DNA of 64,000 bases from Prorocentrum cordatum (GCA_963575745.1 CAUYUJ010010402.1:264275-328274); one strand, 5' to 3'; counted from the first letter of the stretch, positions 11,727-22,346 are shown. Translations and numbers: made by a program. Notes: a model not told the origin generated them from the letters alone.

Positions 11727-12772
11727 TTAGAAATCTTCGCCATCCTCAGCTCCAACGCCTTCCCAACCTAGTTGTGGGTGACGAAAGGCGGCATTGACCC
11801 TCCCGCCTGGGCCTGGCGAGCGAAAACGCGGCTTCTTGCTGGCTTGCAACAGCGCCTCCAGCAGACCCCGCTTGACGGCGTCGGAGCCGACGCCCGCAAC
11901 CATGCAAGCCTCCTCCAGATCGGCCTCATCCACCACCATCCCTGTGGCGGCGGGGGCTGCCGCAGCAGGCTGAGGCACAGGCTTGGGCGGTAGCATCTCC
12001 AAGATGTTCTGGTATTTGGCCTCAAGCGACTCACGAAGCTCTCCTGCTTGTACACCTGCAATCGCATGCTGGAATTCTTCCAGCTGGCGGCGGAGTCCTC
12101 CCAAGTCAGGACGGTCTGACGCTGGTTGGTCTGCATGTCGAAGACGTTCTGCGGCGGCAGCCTTGGCCTCCTCCATGGCTTTCCTCTCCGACACGATATA
12201 CTGCTCCAACTCTGCACGTTGGTTGGCCAGCGACTGCATCCGCTCCACCACCTTGGCCAGGTCCGCTTCAAGACGCTCGATCCGCTTCTCGCGGCGATAT
12301 TGATCTTGCTCCACTCGCTGCAGCACACGGGATGGGGGCAACTCGCTCTCCTTCGCCTGCTGAGCGGACTCCCAAGCGGCTGCAATGGCTGAACGAGCTT
12401 CTTGCGGCAAGGCGTCCTTGAACTTGCTTGAGCAAAGTTGCTGCATACGGTGGAGCTCATCCAAGGCACCAAGGGGCTTCCCCCCCACTGATGGGTACCC
12501 CCACGTCCTTGAGAGCCCACCAATGAGCCCCTGGGGCGGCCTCCTTTGCCACCACCCTGCAAGCCGCCAAACCGAGCATGCCCTCCGACACGACGCCAAG
12601 GTGCGCGCGCCCATGCACCAGAATGAGCAGGCGGCTCAGCAGCGCCAAGACGAGGGAGAGTGCCACGACAGTGGTAGCAGAAGCGGAAGTGGCTCGGGTT
12701 CTTCTTGCATCCACAGGTGGGGCAGGCGGCGCCAGCACCCCCTCCTGAATATTTCCCGCCTCCGCGGGTCAT
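11727..12772 (-). pseudogene. LINE ORF1: zinc-motif and coiled-coil protein
   Basis: The chosen start is the ATG at 12772 (MTRGGGKYSGGG). A zinc-type motif follows directly: CPTCGCKKNPSHFRFCYHC. A long amphipathic region with heptad character comes after the frame break (VEQDQYRREKRIERLEADLA, VVERMQSLANQRAELEQYIV). This is the usual ORF1 plan of an RNA-binding, self-associating protein. The zinc part and the coiled coil are in different frames; the change coincides with the seven-C run at 12480-12486. The stop is at 11727, shortly before ORF2. Confidence 0.7.
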
Positions 12773-12927
12773 CGAATGAACTGCGGCGCGAGACTGGGCG
12801 AGACAGTGAAGCTTGCTGAAAGTGAAGATGGGCCAGGCCCACGAGAATGCGTCGGGCGCCCCCTCGATGGTTGTCGCACAGCGGCGGGAAACCTGCAAGC
12901 TCGAGCCCCCGCGACACGGGGTTCGAA

Positions 12928-12949
12928 CTTGAGCCAGAATGGCTACGGC
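12928..12949 (-). other. Dinoflagellate spliced-leader (DinoSL) relic at the LINE 5' end
   Basis: The minus strand reads GCCGTAGCCATTCTGGCTCA followed by AG. This matches the 22-nt DinoSL (D-CCGTAGCCATTTTGGCTCAAG) at 21 of 22 positions, the single change being T to C in the central TTTT. It sits exactly where the element's 5' untranslated region begins, next to (GGA)n on the sense strand. It indicates that the copied RNA was a trans-spliced mRNA. Confidence 0.9.
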
Positions 12950-13199
12950 CTCCTCCTCCTCCTCCTCCTCCCCCATCCTCCTCCTCCTCCTCCTCCTCCT
13001 CCTCCTCCTCCTCCTCCTCCTCCTCTATGCCCCTGTACTTCAGTGATCCCATGAACTAGGCTAGGTGGGCTAGTGCGGGTACGCGAAGCGCCGCGAATTG
13101 CCGGAGGCTGTGGAATCAGCATCGAACAGGGCGCAAACTTGTGACCTGGTGCTCAGCTCACTCCCAACAGCAGCCCTTACTTCATCGTTGTCAGCCACG

Positions 13200-14310
13200 C
13201 GACCAGGAAACACTGGTTTGGACGGCGACGAAAGGAGAATCCCACCAGCCCTCTGGGCCTAGGTGGTTTAGCGAAATGTGTCTTCTCTCTGCCAAAACCT
13301 CTTCCTTCCCCTCTCCCCTGGGTCTGGACGGAGCGGGCCGCGAGGTGGCAGACGGCCCTTTTCGGCTCAAGCTGGCTCCAAGTGGGCCTCAGAGATGCCG
13401 AGATGGCCTCCAAGATGGCCCAAGGTAGGTCAAAACGGCTCAATATAGCCTCCGACACGCATCCAAGAGGCTCCAAGACGGCACCAAGACGGTTCAAGTG
13501 CCGTCCGAGCCATCCAAGGACCCCCCCCCCCCCCCCAAGATGCCAAAATGGCTCCCAAACCTAAGGGAAACCATTGTGTTTCGCGTTCTCGCCGTTTCGC
13601 TTCCGATTGCCTCAAGATGGCCACAAGATGGCCCAAGAAAGCCCCAAGAGACGCCCAAGAGGGCCCCAAGAGCGCCCCACAAGCGGCCCAATACGCCCTT
13701 TTTGAGCCTCCGAAGGGGCGGTGGAGATTTACGCCGCCCTGTTTTGTTTTAGCCGCGGCCTCCAAGATGCCCCGAAGAGGCCTCCTAGACCCCCCCAGAA
13801 AAGCCCCAATAGGCCCCGAAGACCTCCAAAAAGACCCCAATAAGGCCCCAAGAGGCCTCCAAGAGACCCCCAAGAGAGTTCCAAGAGAGTTCCAAGATGG
13901 CTCCAAGAGACCTCCAAGAGAACGCTCCCGAGGCGGTTGTTACACGGCATCTTTCCACCATCACCGTCAGCGGCAGCACCAGCAGCAGCACCACCATCAG
14001 CAGCACCAGCAGCAGCACTACCACCAGAAGCACCAGCAGCAGCAGCAACAGCACCAGCAGCAGCACCAGCAGCACCAGAACCAGCAACACCAGCACCAGC
14101 CCCAGCAGCACCAACAGCAGGGGTACCAGCAGCGGTAGCACCAGCAGCAGCACCCGCCCCCTACGCTACCAGAGATCTGCCAATTCACCGTTGTTGCCCG
14201 CGCTGTTTCACTATGTGCGTTGTTTCTCCCTTCTCCCGTCAGCTCTCCTGGGCATTGTGTCTGGATGGGCTGGTGGGGATACGCGAAGCGTCAAGAATTC
14301 CCATGACGGT
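13200..14310 (+). repeat. Composite interspersed repeat, copy R2
   Basis: Head at 13200-13350 (CCACCAGCCCTCTGGGCCTA then a CCTTCCCCTCTCCCCTGGGT tract), CCAAGAnGGC array at 13370-13930, (AGC)n-like microsatellite at 13970-14155 and tail at 14160-14310 ending GGGCTGGTGGGGATACGCGA. Gln-, Ala- or Ser-rich frames across the AGC tract are artefacts of the triplet repeat. This is the most complete copy in the window. Confidence 0.65.
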
Positions 14311-15290
14311 GTTTTGGCGGTGGTGGTGGAGGCTGCCAGAGAAATCCGCCACCGTGCCTCTGGGCCCGGAGTGGGCGTTTCCTGAGGTCCTCTGCCTTGC
14401 CCCCGGAGCCTCAGTCTTCAATCCCGAGGAATCATTAAGGGGACCAGAGTCCAAATTCTCAAAGCTCCTGGGGCTTCCCGCGTGACCCCCACGTTTTGTC
14501 GCATGACAATTTCGGGCCCAGCAAGGGCCGAAAACGGACCAGAAACGCCCCAAGAGGCCCCACAGACGGCCCAAGAGGGCCCCAAGATGCGCAAATATTG
14601 GCCTAGGATGGCCAACCCGGCTGTAAGACGGCCCACGAGGCCCCCAAGACGGCCCAAGAGCCCTCCAAGAAGCCTTCCAAGAGGGCCCCGATATGCTAAA
14701 CTCGTTGATTTTCCATTGTAAGTTTCGATATTTTTGTTTTCTCGCCCTTTCGGTTTCACGACGCTCCAAGACGGCCCAACAGGCCCCGAACACCGCCCCA
14801 AGATGGCCCAAGAGGCCCCCAAGACGGCCCAAGAGTGCTCCAAGAGGTTCTTCATAGAACCGAATGACACGCGATGAGTCTCACATTCAAAGCTGACCAT
14901 GTCCAAAGAATCCGCCGCGGTAGCTACACGGTAACGGTTTGTTAGAATGCCTGCCTGCTGCCTGGTATGGTTCGCACGAGTTTCCAGGGCCCCTCAAACT
15001 CCAGAAGAGAGCCCCAGGACCCCCCCCCGACACGAGCCCAGACGAGTTTGAAGCGCCCCCAAACGAAAACAGCCCAGGCAGGTCGCATGAGAGCGCTCCC
15101 AGAAACAGCATCGACACGTGTTGCGATTTAGGGCACCATGGGAATGGCTCGCTGACACAATGGCGGATTTCCCGCAGGCACCTGGATGGCGCAAGTACGT
15201 GCGCACAAACACGGTGCGGAAGCCTGGCTAGGTTGGGCCTCCGATTAGCTCGAGCGCAAACTGAGTACGGCATGCTGGAGTGAGGCGACG
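14310..15290. other. Gene-poor stretch with CCAAGAnGGC array
   Basis: After the tail of copy R2, 14310-14470 is mixed sequence. From 14480 to 14850 it is again the degenerate GGCCCAAGAGGCCCC array, interrupted at 14700-14760 by a unique segment. 14880-15290 is unique sequence with open frames on both strands but no recognisable product. Confidence 0.5.
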
Positions 15291-15334
15291 ATTCGGGGCG
15301 ATCATAACAACATATATTGCCTGGGCCAAGAAAC

Positions 15335-15545
15335 GCCGAGGCAAGCCGAGGCTGAGGCAGGCTGAGGCTGAGGCTGACGCAGGCTGAGGCCGAGGCAGGC
15401 TGAGGCTGAGGCTGAGGCAGGCTGAGGCTGAGGCAGGCTGAGACTGAGGCTGAGGCAGGCTGAGGCTGAGGCTGATGCTGATGCAGGCGGAGGCTGAGGG
15501 GCGGAGGTGGAGACGGCGGTGGCGCGGGCGGAGGTGGAGACGGCG
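15335..15545. repeat. GAGGCT/GCAGGCT hexa-heptanucleotide repeat
   Basis: Alternating GAGGCTGAGGCA and GGCTGAGGCTGAG phrases, then GGCGGAGGTGGAGACGGCG copies up to 15545. Confidence 0.8.
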
Positions 15546-16290
15546 GCGACGACGACGACGACGAAGGCGGCTTGTCGGTACTTGGTATCTGCTCGGCCCG
15601 CGTTTTACATGCCTATTTTCCATCCCGCTCAACCCATGTGTGGGGAACAACCTCGGTGGCTACGCGGCAAGGTCAAGGACGGGGGGGGGCTATAACCTAA
15701 GCGCGCGCGAAGCACGCGCGCACTTCTTTAGTGGGCCCTCCGGGGGCTCTCTGCGCCCTCTCAAAGACCTCAAGGAGAGCAACAAGAGGGCCGCAAAGTG
15801 GCTCCAATGGGGGCCCCTAGAGTGTTCCTCGACGGCCGAAAAAGATACTCAGATAGCCATGGCCATCTGAATATCTCTTGGGCCCCTTTTTGGAGCCCTC
15901 CGGAGGCTCGGTGGGCCCTCCCAAGAGGCTCCAGGAGCGCCCCAAGAGGGCCGCCAAGTGGCCCCAAGCAGGCCGCCAGAGGGCTCCAAGACGGCCGAAA
16001 AGGATATTCAGATGGCCATGGCCATCTGAATATCTCTTGGGCCCCTTTTTGAAGCCCTCTGGAGGCTCGGTGGGCCCTCCCAAGAGGCTCCAGGTGCGCC
16101 CCAAGAGGGCCGCCAAGTGGCTCCAAGGAGGCCCCCAGAGGGCTCCAAGACGGCCGAAAGAGATATTCAGATGGCCACGGTCGTCTGAATATCTCTTGGG
16201 CCCCTTTTGAAGCCTTCTGGGGGCTCGGTGGACCCTCCCATGAATCTCCAGGAGGGCCCCAAGAGGGCCGCCAAGTAGCTCTGCTAATCG
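15545..16290 (+). repeat. Hairpin-bearing ~160-bp tandem repeat, short copy (about 3 units)
   Basis: A unique flank (GGCTTGTCGGTACTTGGTAT, then AACCCATGTGTGGGG) at 15565-15650 leads into units of about 160 bp. Each unit carries a palindrome near GATATTCAGATGGCCATGGC with its mirror half (centres near 15857, 16020 and 16180), followed by GGGCCCTCCCAAGAGGCTCC. The second palindrome is perfect over 32 bp; the first and third have substitutions. The same flank and unit occur at 20600-21830. Confidence 0.85.
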
Positions 16291-16309
16291 CCCCCCTCGC
16301 CGCAATTGC

Positions 16310-16390
16310 TTGGTGCGCGTGCTGATCCCTTTCCTCCTCCTCCCCTCCTCCTCCTCCTCCTCCCCCTATCCTCCTCCTCCTCTTCCAAGT
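16310..16390. repeat. (TCC)n microsatellite
   Basis: CCTCCTCC-rich tract just after the hairpin array. Confidence 0.7.
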
Positions 16391-16591
16391 GGGCCCCGTC
16401 TCATCCTGGTTATCCGCTACGTCCTGCTATGATGCCCCGCCCCTCTGGTTAGAACCCGCGTCGCCGCTGTAGTTCTAACAAGGAGAAGAAAGAAATGTCG
16501 GAGGCTTGTTTTGCGCACGAATGAACCCACAAACAAGATATAATCCAGCAGCGCCTGATACACAAGAGCGACTGCGAAACGACGGTGGGCG

Positions 16592-16596
<5 letters not shown>

Positions 16597-16681
<85 letters not shown>

Positions 16682-16700
16682 GAGAGAGAGGGAGAGGGAA

Positions 16701-16732
<32 letters not shown>
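16597..16732. repeat. (GA)n microsatellite
   Basis: Long GAGAGA run with rare interruptions (AAAGAG, GGTGAG, GGCGAG). The Arg/Glu and Leu/Ser frames across it are artefacts. Confidence 0.95.
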
Positions 16733-16734
<2 letters not shown>

Positions 16735-16742
16735 GGATAAAA

Positions 16743-17035
16743 GCCACCAAGACCGACCCTCAAGGCAGCTGGCTGCGCGCGCGCGGCGCCGTGGACTGTT
16801 CCACCGCCTCGCGCGCGGATGCAACGTCAATTTGGAAAGGAACGCTACAGCAGGAATGCAACTGCAGCAGCCACTAATTGGAGACAGCCGCCAAGACCGA
16901 CCCTCAAGGCAGCTTCAAAGCTGCGTGCGCACGGCGCCGTGGACTCTTCCACCGCCTCGCGCGCGAGTGCAACATGAATTTCGAAAGAAACGCCACCGCA
17001 GGCGTGCCGCTACCGCAGCCACTAGTTGGAGACAG
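16743..17035 (+). repeat. Tandem duplication of ~147 bp
   Basis: Two adjacent copies begin CCAAGACCGACCCTCAAGGC (about 16748 and 16892) and end in a GCAGCCACTA(A/G)TTGGAGACAG phrase. They differ by small indels and substitutions, so the duplication is not very recent. Confidence 0.8.
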
Positions 17036-17191
17036 CAGTCCTTCTTCATCAGGGAGGGGGAGGAGAGGGGAGAGGGGGCGGGAAGGGGGGCCACTGACGC
17101 CAGACCACAGCGCGAAAAAGACAAGTAAAAGGAAAGCGGAGGCAAGAACCTCCCATGCCCGCCCCGCGCACGAAGAAACGCTGCAAGCGCA

Positions 17192-20061
17192 TCACGCACC
17201 GCTCCGGGAACCAGCGGCCGCCCTCGCCCGCGCCCTCGGCGGCGCCGCGGCCGAATCCTCCTGGGCGGGCCTCTTCCTCAAGAAAAGGACGCGGCACTGC
17301 GAAACCTCTTGCAGGCTGAGGCGCGCGCGCGTCATGAATTCGCTGCGGAGCTTGATCTGTTCGGGGGCCCCCGCTGGGAAATCCCTGAAGGACACGGTAT
17401 CTTCTTCAAAAGTGCAAATCCTCGGAAATTGGCCGGCCAAAGCGTGGAGCAGCTGGCGGACGTCAGGCTTCGGCACGCAGAGGCGGCCCTTAGACCTGCG
17501 GGCGCCTCCAGCGCCAACAGCCGCTGCTGGGGCAGCGGGGGCCCTAGCCGGGGGGTCTGGCAACGAGAAGCGAACTGAATCTGAGAGGCCCTGCGCGGTG
17601 TCCTTCTCGCGTCCTAGCAAGAACACCCTGCGCGAGAAGGCCCGGTCATTGATGCGATCCGTGCCGGCGCCCCCCCCAGTGAGGACCATGGAGCCGCCCG
17701 GGCCCAGACCGCGTCTGAAAAACTCGGTCTCGGGCAGGAGGTCTTGGAGCTTCAGAGCGCGCGGCGCGGGGCCAACGCCCTCGCTATCGGCCGCGCCCCC
17801 GCCGGCCGCTGGCTCGGCAGGGGGCTCGGCAGGGGCCTCGGCAAGGGATTCGGCCTCCGGGCCAACAGCGGCCCCCTCCTCCCCGGTCGACTCGACAGCG
17901 TCGGCGCTGGCGTCGCGCGGCGGAGCGCCCCTGCTTGGGGACATGTAAGGCCGCGCAAAGCGACGCCGGTCGTAGTCGCCGAAAGCGGGGCGGCGCGGGG
18001 GCGGAACGCGCACGAAACCCTCGCCGCCCTCAGACGGGCCGGCGGGCTCCCGATTGGCGAGGGCTTTGATGGCGAGGCTGGTCTTCACGATCCTGGTGCT
18101 GAGATCGACGTCTTCCGGCGCGATGGCGATGTCGCCCTCCTCTTCGCCCTGCTCCGCCCCCTTCTTCAGGATTGCCACTAGACCGGACCACGCCCCGATC
18201 TGGCCTGCGGCGGCCCCACGCTGCGCTTCTGCAGCGCCGTCCTCGCCGTTGCAACCGCTCGCGAGGGCGCTCTGCTCGAGCTGGGCGCCCAGGAGCATCT
18301 CGCGGGCAGCGGGTTTGAAGGGGGTGTCGTGGCGCAAGCGGTTCTCGAAGAACTGGGCGACGCGGCGGGTCGCAGCGATGATCGCGTCGCACGGGGAAGG
18401 AAGCTCCCACCCGGCAGAGATCCGGCACTCCGTGCTCAAGACGCCCTCGCGGAGAACGTACCGCAAGCGCAGCTCGACGCCGTCCGGCAGCTCGATCTTG
18501 CACCCCTGTGGCGGGCCCGCGTGGGCAACCACGGGCTGGGTGCCCGCGCCCCCCTGCCCGGCGGAACTGGCGGACTGCTCGCGGGCCGCGCCCGCGTCGT
18601 CAGCCTCGCCCCCGTCGGCGGGGGCCTCCTCGAGCTCCTCCGGTGCCTGCTCCGGCCGCTGGTAGTACGCGCTCCATCCGAAGGTGTCTGCGAGCCCCGC
18701 GGTCAACGGCAACCAAGTCCAGCGCTTCGCGCCAGCTGCCAGGGGGTAGTCGGACGGGATGGCGTCGTGCCGCTTTGCGGCCGTCCCTGCGCAATACAGG
18801 GCGCGTTCCTTGGTTGCTGCAACGTGGTTGCCCACGATGCCGCTCCACTGCGAGCATCATCCTCCAACGCCAGTTCCCCGCAATCCCTATGTTGACTGCG
18901 GGCGAACCGGCGCTCCCATATGAGCCGTTGGACCTGGTGTCTCGCTGCAACCTGCCAGTGCCAATCAACGCGTTCAGGGTCGAGGCGCGCTCGGATGGCG
19001 AAGTGTCTTTAGACTGCCCGCCGCGCGCGTTGCCCGTGATCAGACCGAGATGTGGAGGAACGAGTACGCCTCATCAAGATTGACCAACGTGCTGTACCAC
19101 GCGCGCGGGTTCAGGCCAGGGAGCACGTGAGTCAGATCAGGGGCCTCCTGTTGGGTGCGAGGGGGAAGCGGCGAAGGCGGCCCAACAGACCCCCCCCTCT
19201 CTTGGCCAACAAAAAACATGAAAAACTATTGCAGACCCCCCGGGGCCGCGATCTGGGGCCAATCCCCGGAACAGCGGGCGAACAACTCCGTCGGCGTGAA
19301 ATCCATCATGCCGATGGTCCGCACGGCGAGTGTTGCGGGCTTCTGCGACTCCATGCCCTCAGCTGGCGTCATGGCCGTCAAGCGGTCCTGCGCAACGGTA
19401 GCAATGCTGTCGTCAGCGGCGGCAATGATCCGCGACCGCGCCGTGAGAACGAAGCGGCATGCCTCAGAGTTCTGCGCTGCTTCTGAGAATCCTGGAGCGT
19501 ACATTCTCAAGGGCCCCAACCACGAATGCTCCGGAATTCCTGGGCGCCAACGGAGAGGCACCACGAAACCCAAAAGCGGCCCCAACGGAGAGGCCCCTCC
19601 AAACGGCCGCCAGGAGGCCCCAAGAGACCTGACAATTGCACCCAAGAGGCTCCCAAGAAGCTCCCGAACAGACTCCAACAGGCGCCAAGGCGCCTCTGAC
19701 CCAAGACAGGCACGATCGCGGGATGGGCCGGAGGCCAGTAGATAGCACTAATGGCGGACGACAGACGGCTCTTGCCCTGCTGCGCGTCGCCAACGTACAG
19801 CGCCAGTGCTGACACAGGCGTGGGGGCGGCGTTCCATGACTGGACGGTGGCCCCGTTGCTGAGCCCAGCCATGGCAGCCAACATCATGACCAACACAGGG
19901 TATGAATGCTGGCACGTCGTCACCTCCAGCGGGCGGAGGAGCTCCTGGAGAACGTCTGGAAGATGTTCCACGGCCGAGCAATTGAGGTCCACGAGCGAGT
20001 GCGCTGAGCTTGCTATCGCCCGGACCTCTCCATTAGAGATCTCGGTCGATTTAGTCGGCAT
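17192..20061 (-). CDS. DUF3987-like P-loop protein (multi-exon, frame-broken)
   Basis: Exon 1 (20061-about 19746) starts MPTKSTEISNGEVRAIASSA and holds MMLAAMAGLSNGATVQSWNA and ALYVGDAQQGKSRLSSAISA, a Walker A-like GDAQQGKSRL. Exon 2 (about 19504-19218) contains IGMMDFTPTELFARCSGDWP. The third coding block (about 19140-17192) has WYSTLVNLDEAYSFLHIS, ARGGQSKDTSPSERASTLNA, NGSYGSAGSPAVNIGIAGNW and GNHVAATKERALYCAGTAAK, then a long Ala/Glu/Pro-rich tail. This order matches a multi-copy dinoflagellate family resembling DUF3987 (ATPase-like, function unknown). Between exons 1 and 2 lies about 240 bp of CCAAGAGGCCCC array, probably an intron. Frame changes near 19055 and 18850 make this copy a pseudogene or poorly assembled. 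Confidence 0.6.
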
Positions 20062-20394
20062 GGCGTTCTGCGCAACACAGCGAGGCGCAATGCGTAAGCA
20101 ATCCGGGGACCTGCAAGCCACTATAAAAAAGAAAGCTTGCGTCGGTGACGAAAAAAGGGCCCGCGTTGCCGCTGCGGCCCGAAGTCAAGACGGCATGCAA
20201 GCATGTCCAATGAATGATATCGTCGCTGGCAGTTTGCATGAGCGTGCGGTACCCCACCTCCTTTACGTAAGAGCCCGCGTTGCCGCTCCAGCTCAAACGT
20301 AAAACGGACGAGCGGAGTTGGCGAGGTCTCTCGCTGCGAGGCTCTGGCGTTGCCAGCTCGGCCCCATCGATGTTAATGCCAGATCAATGCGGAC

Positions 20395-20575
20395 CCGGAG
20401 GAGGAAGAGGAAGAGGAGGAGGAGGAGGAGGAGGAGGAGGAGGAGGAGGAGGAGGAGGAGGAGGAGGGGGGGGACAAGGAGGGAGGGAGAGAGGGAGGAG
20501 GGAGGTGGGAGGGAGAGGGGAACAAGGAGTGAGAGGGGGAGGGAGGAGGGAGGAGGCAGGGAGGGAGGAGTGAAA
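20395..20575. repeat. (GGA)n microsatellite
   Basis: Long purine tract of GGA with GGAGGGAG variants. Confidence 0.9.
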
Positions 20576-20599
20576 GGGGAGCCCTTGGTTACAACGTCC

Positions 20600-21830
20600 A
20601 CGACGTCGACGGCGACGGCGGCGACGACTGCGGCGCGGGCGGAGGCGGCGACGGCGGCGACGACGACGAAGACGACGACGACGACGGCGGCTTGTCGGTA
20701 CTTGGTATCTGCTCGGCCCGCGTTATACACGCCTAGCTTCCATCCCGCTCAACCCATGTGTGGGGGGGGCAACCTCGGTGGCTATGCGGTAATGTCAAGG
20801 GCGGGGGAAGGCTACAACCTAAGTGAGTGCGCGCGAAGCACACGCGTCCTTCTCTAGTGGACCCTCCAGGGGCTCTATGAGCCTTCCCAAAAGGCACAAG
20901 GAGAGAAACAAGAGGGCCGCAAAGTGGCCCCAAGGGGGCCCCCAGAGGGCTCCAAGACGGCCGAAAAAGATAGTCAGATGGCCATGGCCATCTGAATACA
21001 TATTGGGCCCCGTTTTGTGGCCCTCCGTGGGCGCGGTGGGCCCTCCCAAGAGGCTCCAGCGAGGGCCGCCACGCGGCTGCAAGCGGGCCCCCAGAGGGCT
21101 CCAAGACGGCCGAAAAAAATATTCAGATGGCCATGGCCATCTGAATATCTCTTGGCGGGGCCCTCCGCGGGCGCGGTGGGCCCTCCCAAGAGGCTCCAGG
21201 AGTGCCCCGGGAGGGCCGCCAAGTGGCTCCAAACGGGCTCCCAGAGGGCTCCAAGACGGAGGGCTCCAAGACGGCCGAAAAAGACATTCAGATGGCCATG
21301 GTCATCTGAATATCTCTTGGGCCCCGTTTTGTGGCCCTCCGGGGGCTCGCTTGGCCCTCCCAAGAGGCTCCAGGAGCGCCCCAAGAGGGCTGCCAAGTGG
21401 CTCCAAACGGGCCCCCAGAGGGCTCCAAGACGGCCGACAGAGATATTCATATGGCCATGGTCATCTGAATATCTCTGGGTCTCTTTTTGGGGCCCTCCGA
21501 GGGATCGGGCCCTCCCAAGAAGCTCCAGGAGGGCCCCAAGAGGGCCGCCCAGTGGCTCCAATGGGGGCCCCCAGAAGGCTCCAAGACGGCCGAAAAAATA
21601 TATTCAGATCGACATGGCCATCTGAATATATATTGGGCCTCTTTTCGGGGCCCTCCGAGGGCTCGGTGGGCCCTCCCAAGAGGCTCCAAGAGGGCCCCCC
21701 AGAGGGCCGCCAAGCGGCTTCAATGGGGGCCCCCAGAGGGCTCCAAGACGGCCGAAAAATATATTCAGATGGACATGGCCATCTGAATATCTCTTGGGCA
21801 TTTTTTTTTTGCGGCCGTCCGGGGGCTGTC
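20600..21830 (+). repeat. Hairpin-bearing ~160-bp tandem repeat, long copy (about 6-7 units)
   Basis: The same unique flank as at 15565 (GGCTTGTCGGTACTTGGTAT at 20690-20710) leads into units with palindromes centred near 20985, 21135, 21300, 21458, 21616 and 21779, a spacing of about 150-165 bp. Unit sequence between hairpins is GGGCCCTCCCAAGAGGCTCC followed by GGCCGCCAAGTGGCTCCAA. Each hairpin can form a stem of about 15 bp (GATATTCAGATGGCC). Open frames on both strands are repeat artefacts. Confidence 0.85.
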
Positions 21831-21889
21831 TGGGCCGGGCATATTCCTATTTTACCGTGCCCTGATGCGCCCGGTGCGCCTGCTGATCC

Positions 21890-22195
21890 TCTTCCTCCCC
21901 CCCCCGCCCCCCTCCTCCTCCTCCTCCTCCTCATCCTCTTTGCGCCAGTGCACGGGGGGCCCGGCAAAATCGTGGCGGAGCTGACCCATCTTGCCTTAGC
22001 TCTTAACCCTCCTATTTTTCCTCCTCCCCCTCCCCCTTTTCCCCTTCCTCCTCCTCCTCCTCCTCCTCCTCCTTCTCCTCCCTCCTCCTCCTCCTCCTTC
22101 CTCCTCCTCCTCCTCCTCCTCCTTCTCCTCCTCCTCCTCCTCCTCCTCCTCCTCCTCCTCGCCCTCCTCCGCCTCCTCCTCCTCCTCGTTCTCAT
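21890..22195. repeat. (TCC)n microsatellite cluster
   Basis: CCTCCTCC tracts at 21895-21945 and 22020-22190 with short unique sequence between them. Confidence 0.9.
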
Positions 22196-22346
22196 TGAAA
22201 GGGGGGGCCGAGAGGGGGAATATTTTGCGCGATCGCATCGGAAAGCAGGGGCGCTGGCACGCGCGCCAAAGTCGGGGGCAACGCGGAGCAAACAAGGCAA
22301 TCAGCATCCGCGACGCGCGCGGCCTGCTAAAGCGCTGGCCACGCGG

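Larger units (their letters stand above)
6507..12949 (-). mobile_element. Dinoflagellate-type LINE (non-LTR retrotransposon), degenerate
   Basis: A 6.4-kb element read on the minus strand: spliced-leader-like 5' end (12949-12928), ORF1 with a Cys-His zinc motif and coiled coil (12772-11727), then ORF2 with an exonuclease-endonuclease-phosphatase (EEP) type endonuclease, reverse transcriptase and C-terminal RNase H (about 11519-6815). Both ends abut (TCC)n on the plus strand, that is (GGA)n on the element's sense strand, so the 3' end may be a GGA-type tail or the element sits inside a pre-existing microsatellite. Frame breaks are found near 12480, 10990, 9225 and 7857, and an in-frame TAG lies at 10156-10158, so this copy is inactive as written unless homopolymer counts are wrong. 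Confidence 0.85.
5945..13110 (+). repeat. Composite interspersed repeat, copy R6, interrupted by a LINE
   Basis: The head-like segment lies at 5945-6010, the CCAAGAnGGC array at 6040-6420 and (TCC)n at 6451-6506. The sequence is then broken by a LINE and resumes with (TCC)n at 12950-13025 and the conserved tail (GGTGGGCTAGTGCGGGTACG, then CGAAGCGCCG) at 13030-13110. The order of parts matches copies R1, R2 and R3, which supports reading the two flanks as one older repeat split by the retrotransposon. Confidence 0.6.

Noticed and set aside
7200-12900. Plus-strand ORFs of 100-230 residues opposite the LINE
   Set aside because: They are antisense shadows of the reverse transcriptase, endonuclease and ORF1 frames.
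15545-21830. Long proline/arginine-rich ORFs across the hairpin arrays
   Set aside because: Unit lengths near multiples of three keep frames open on both strands; the repeats share no protein-level conservation beyond the DNA repeat.
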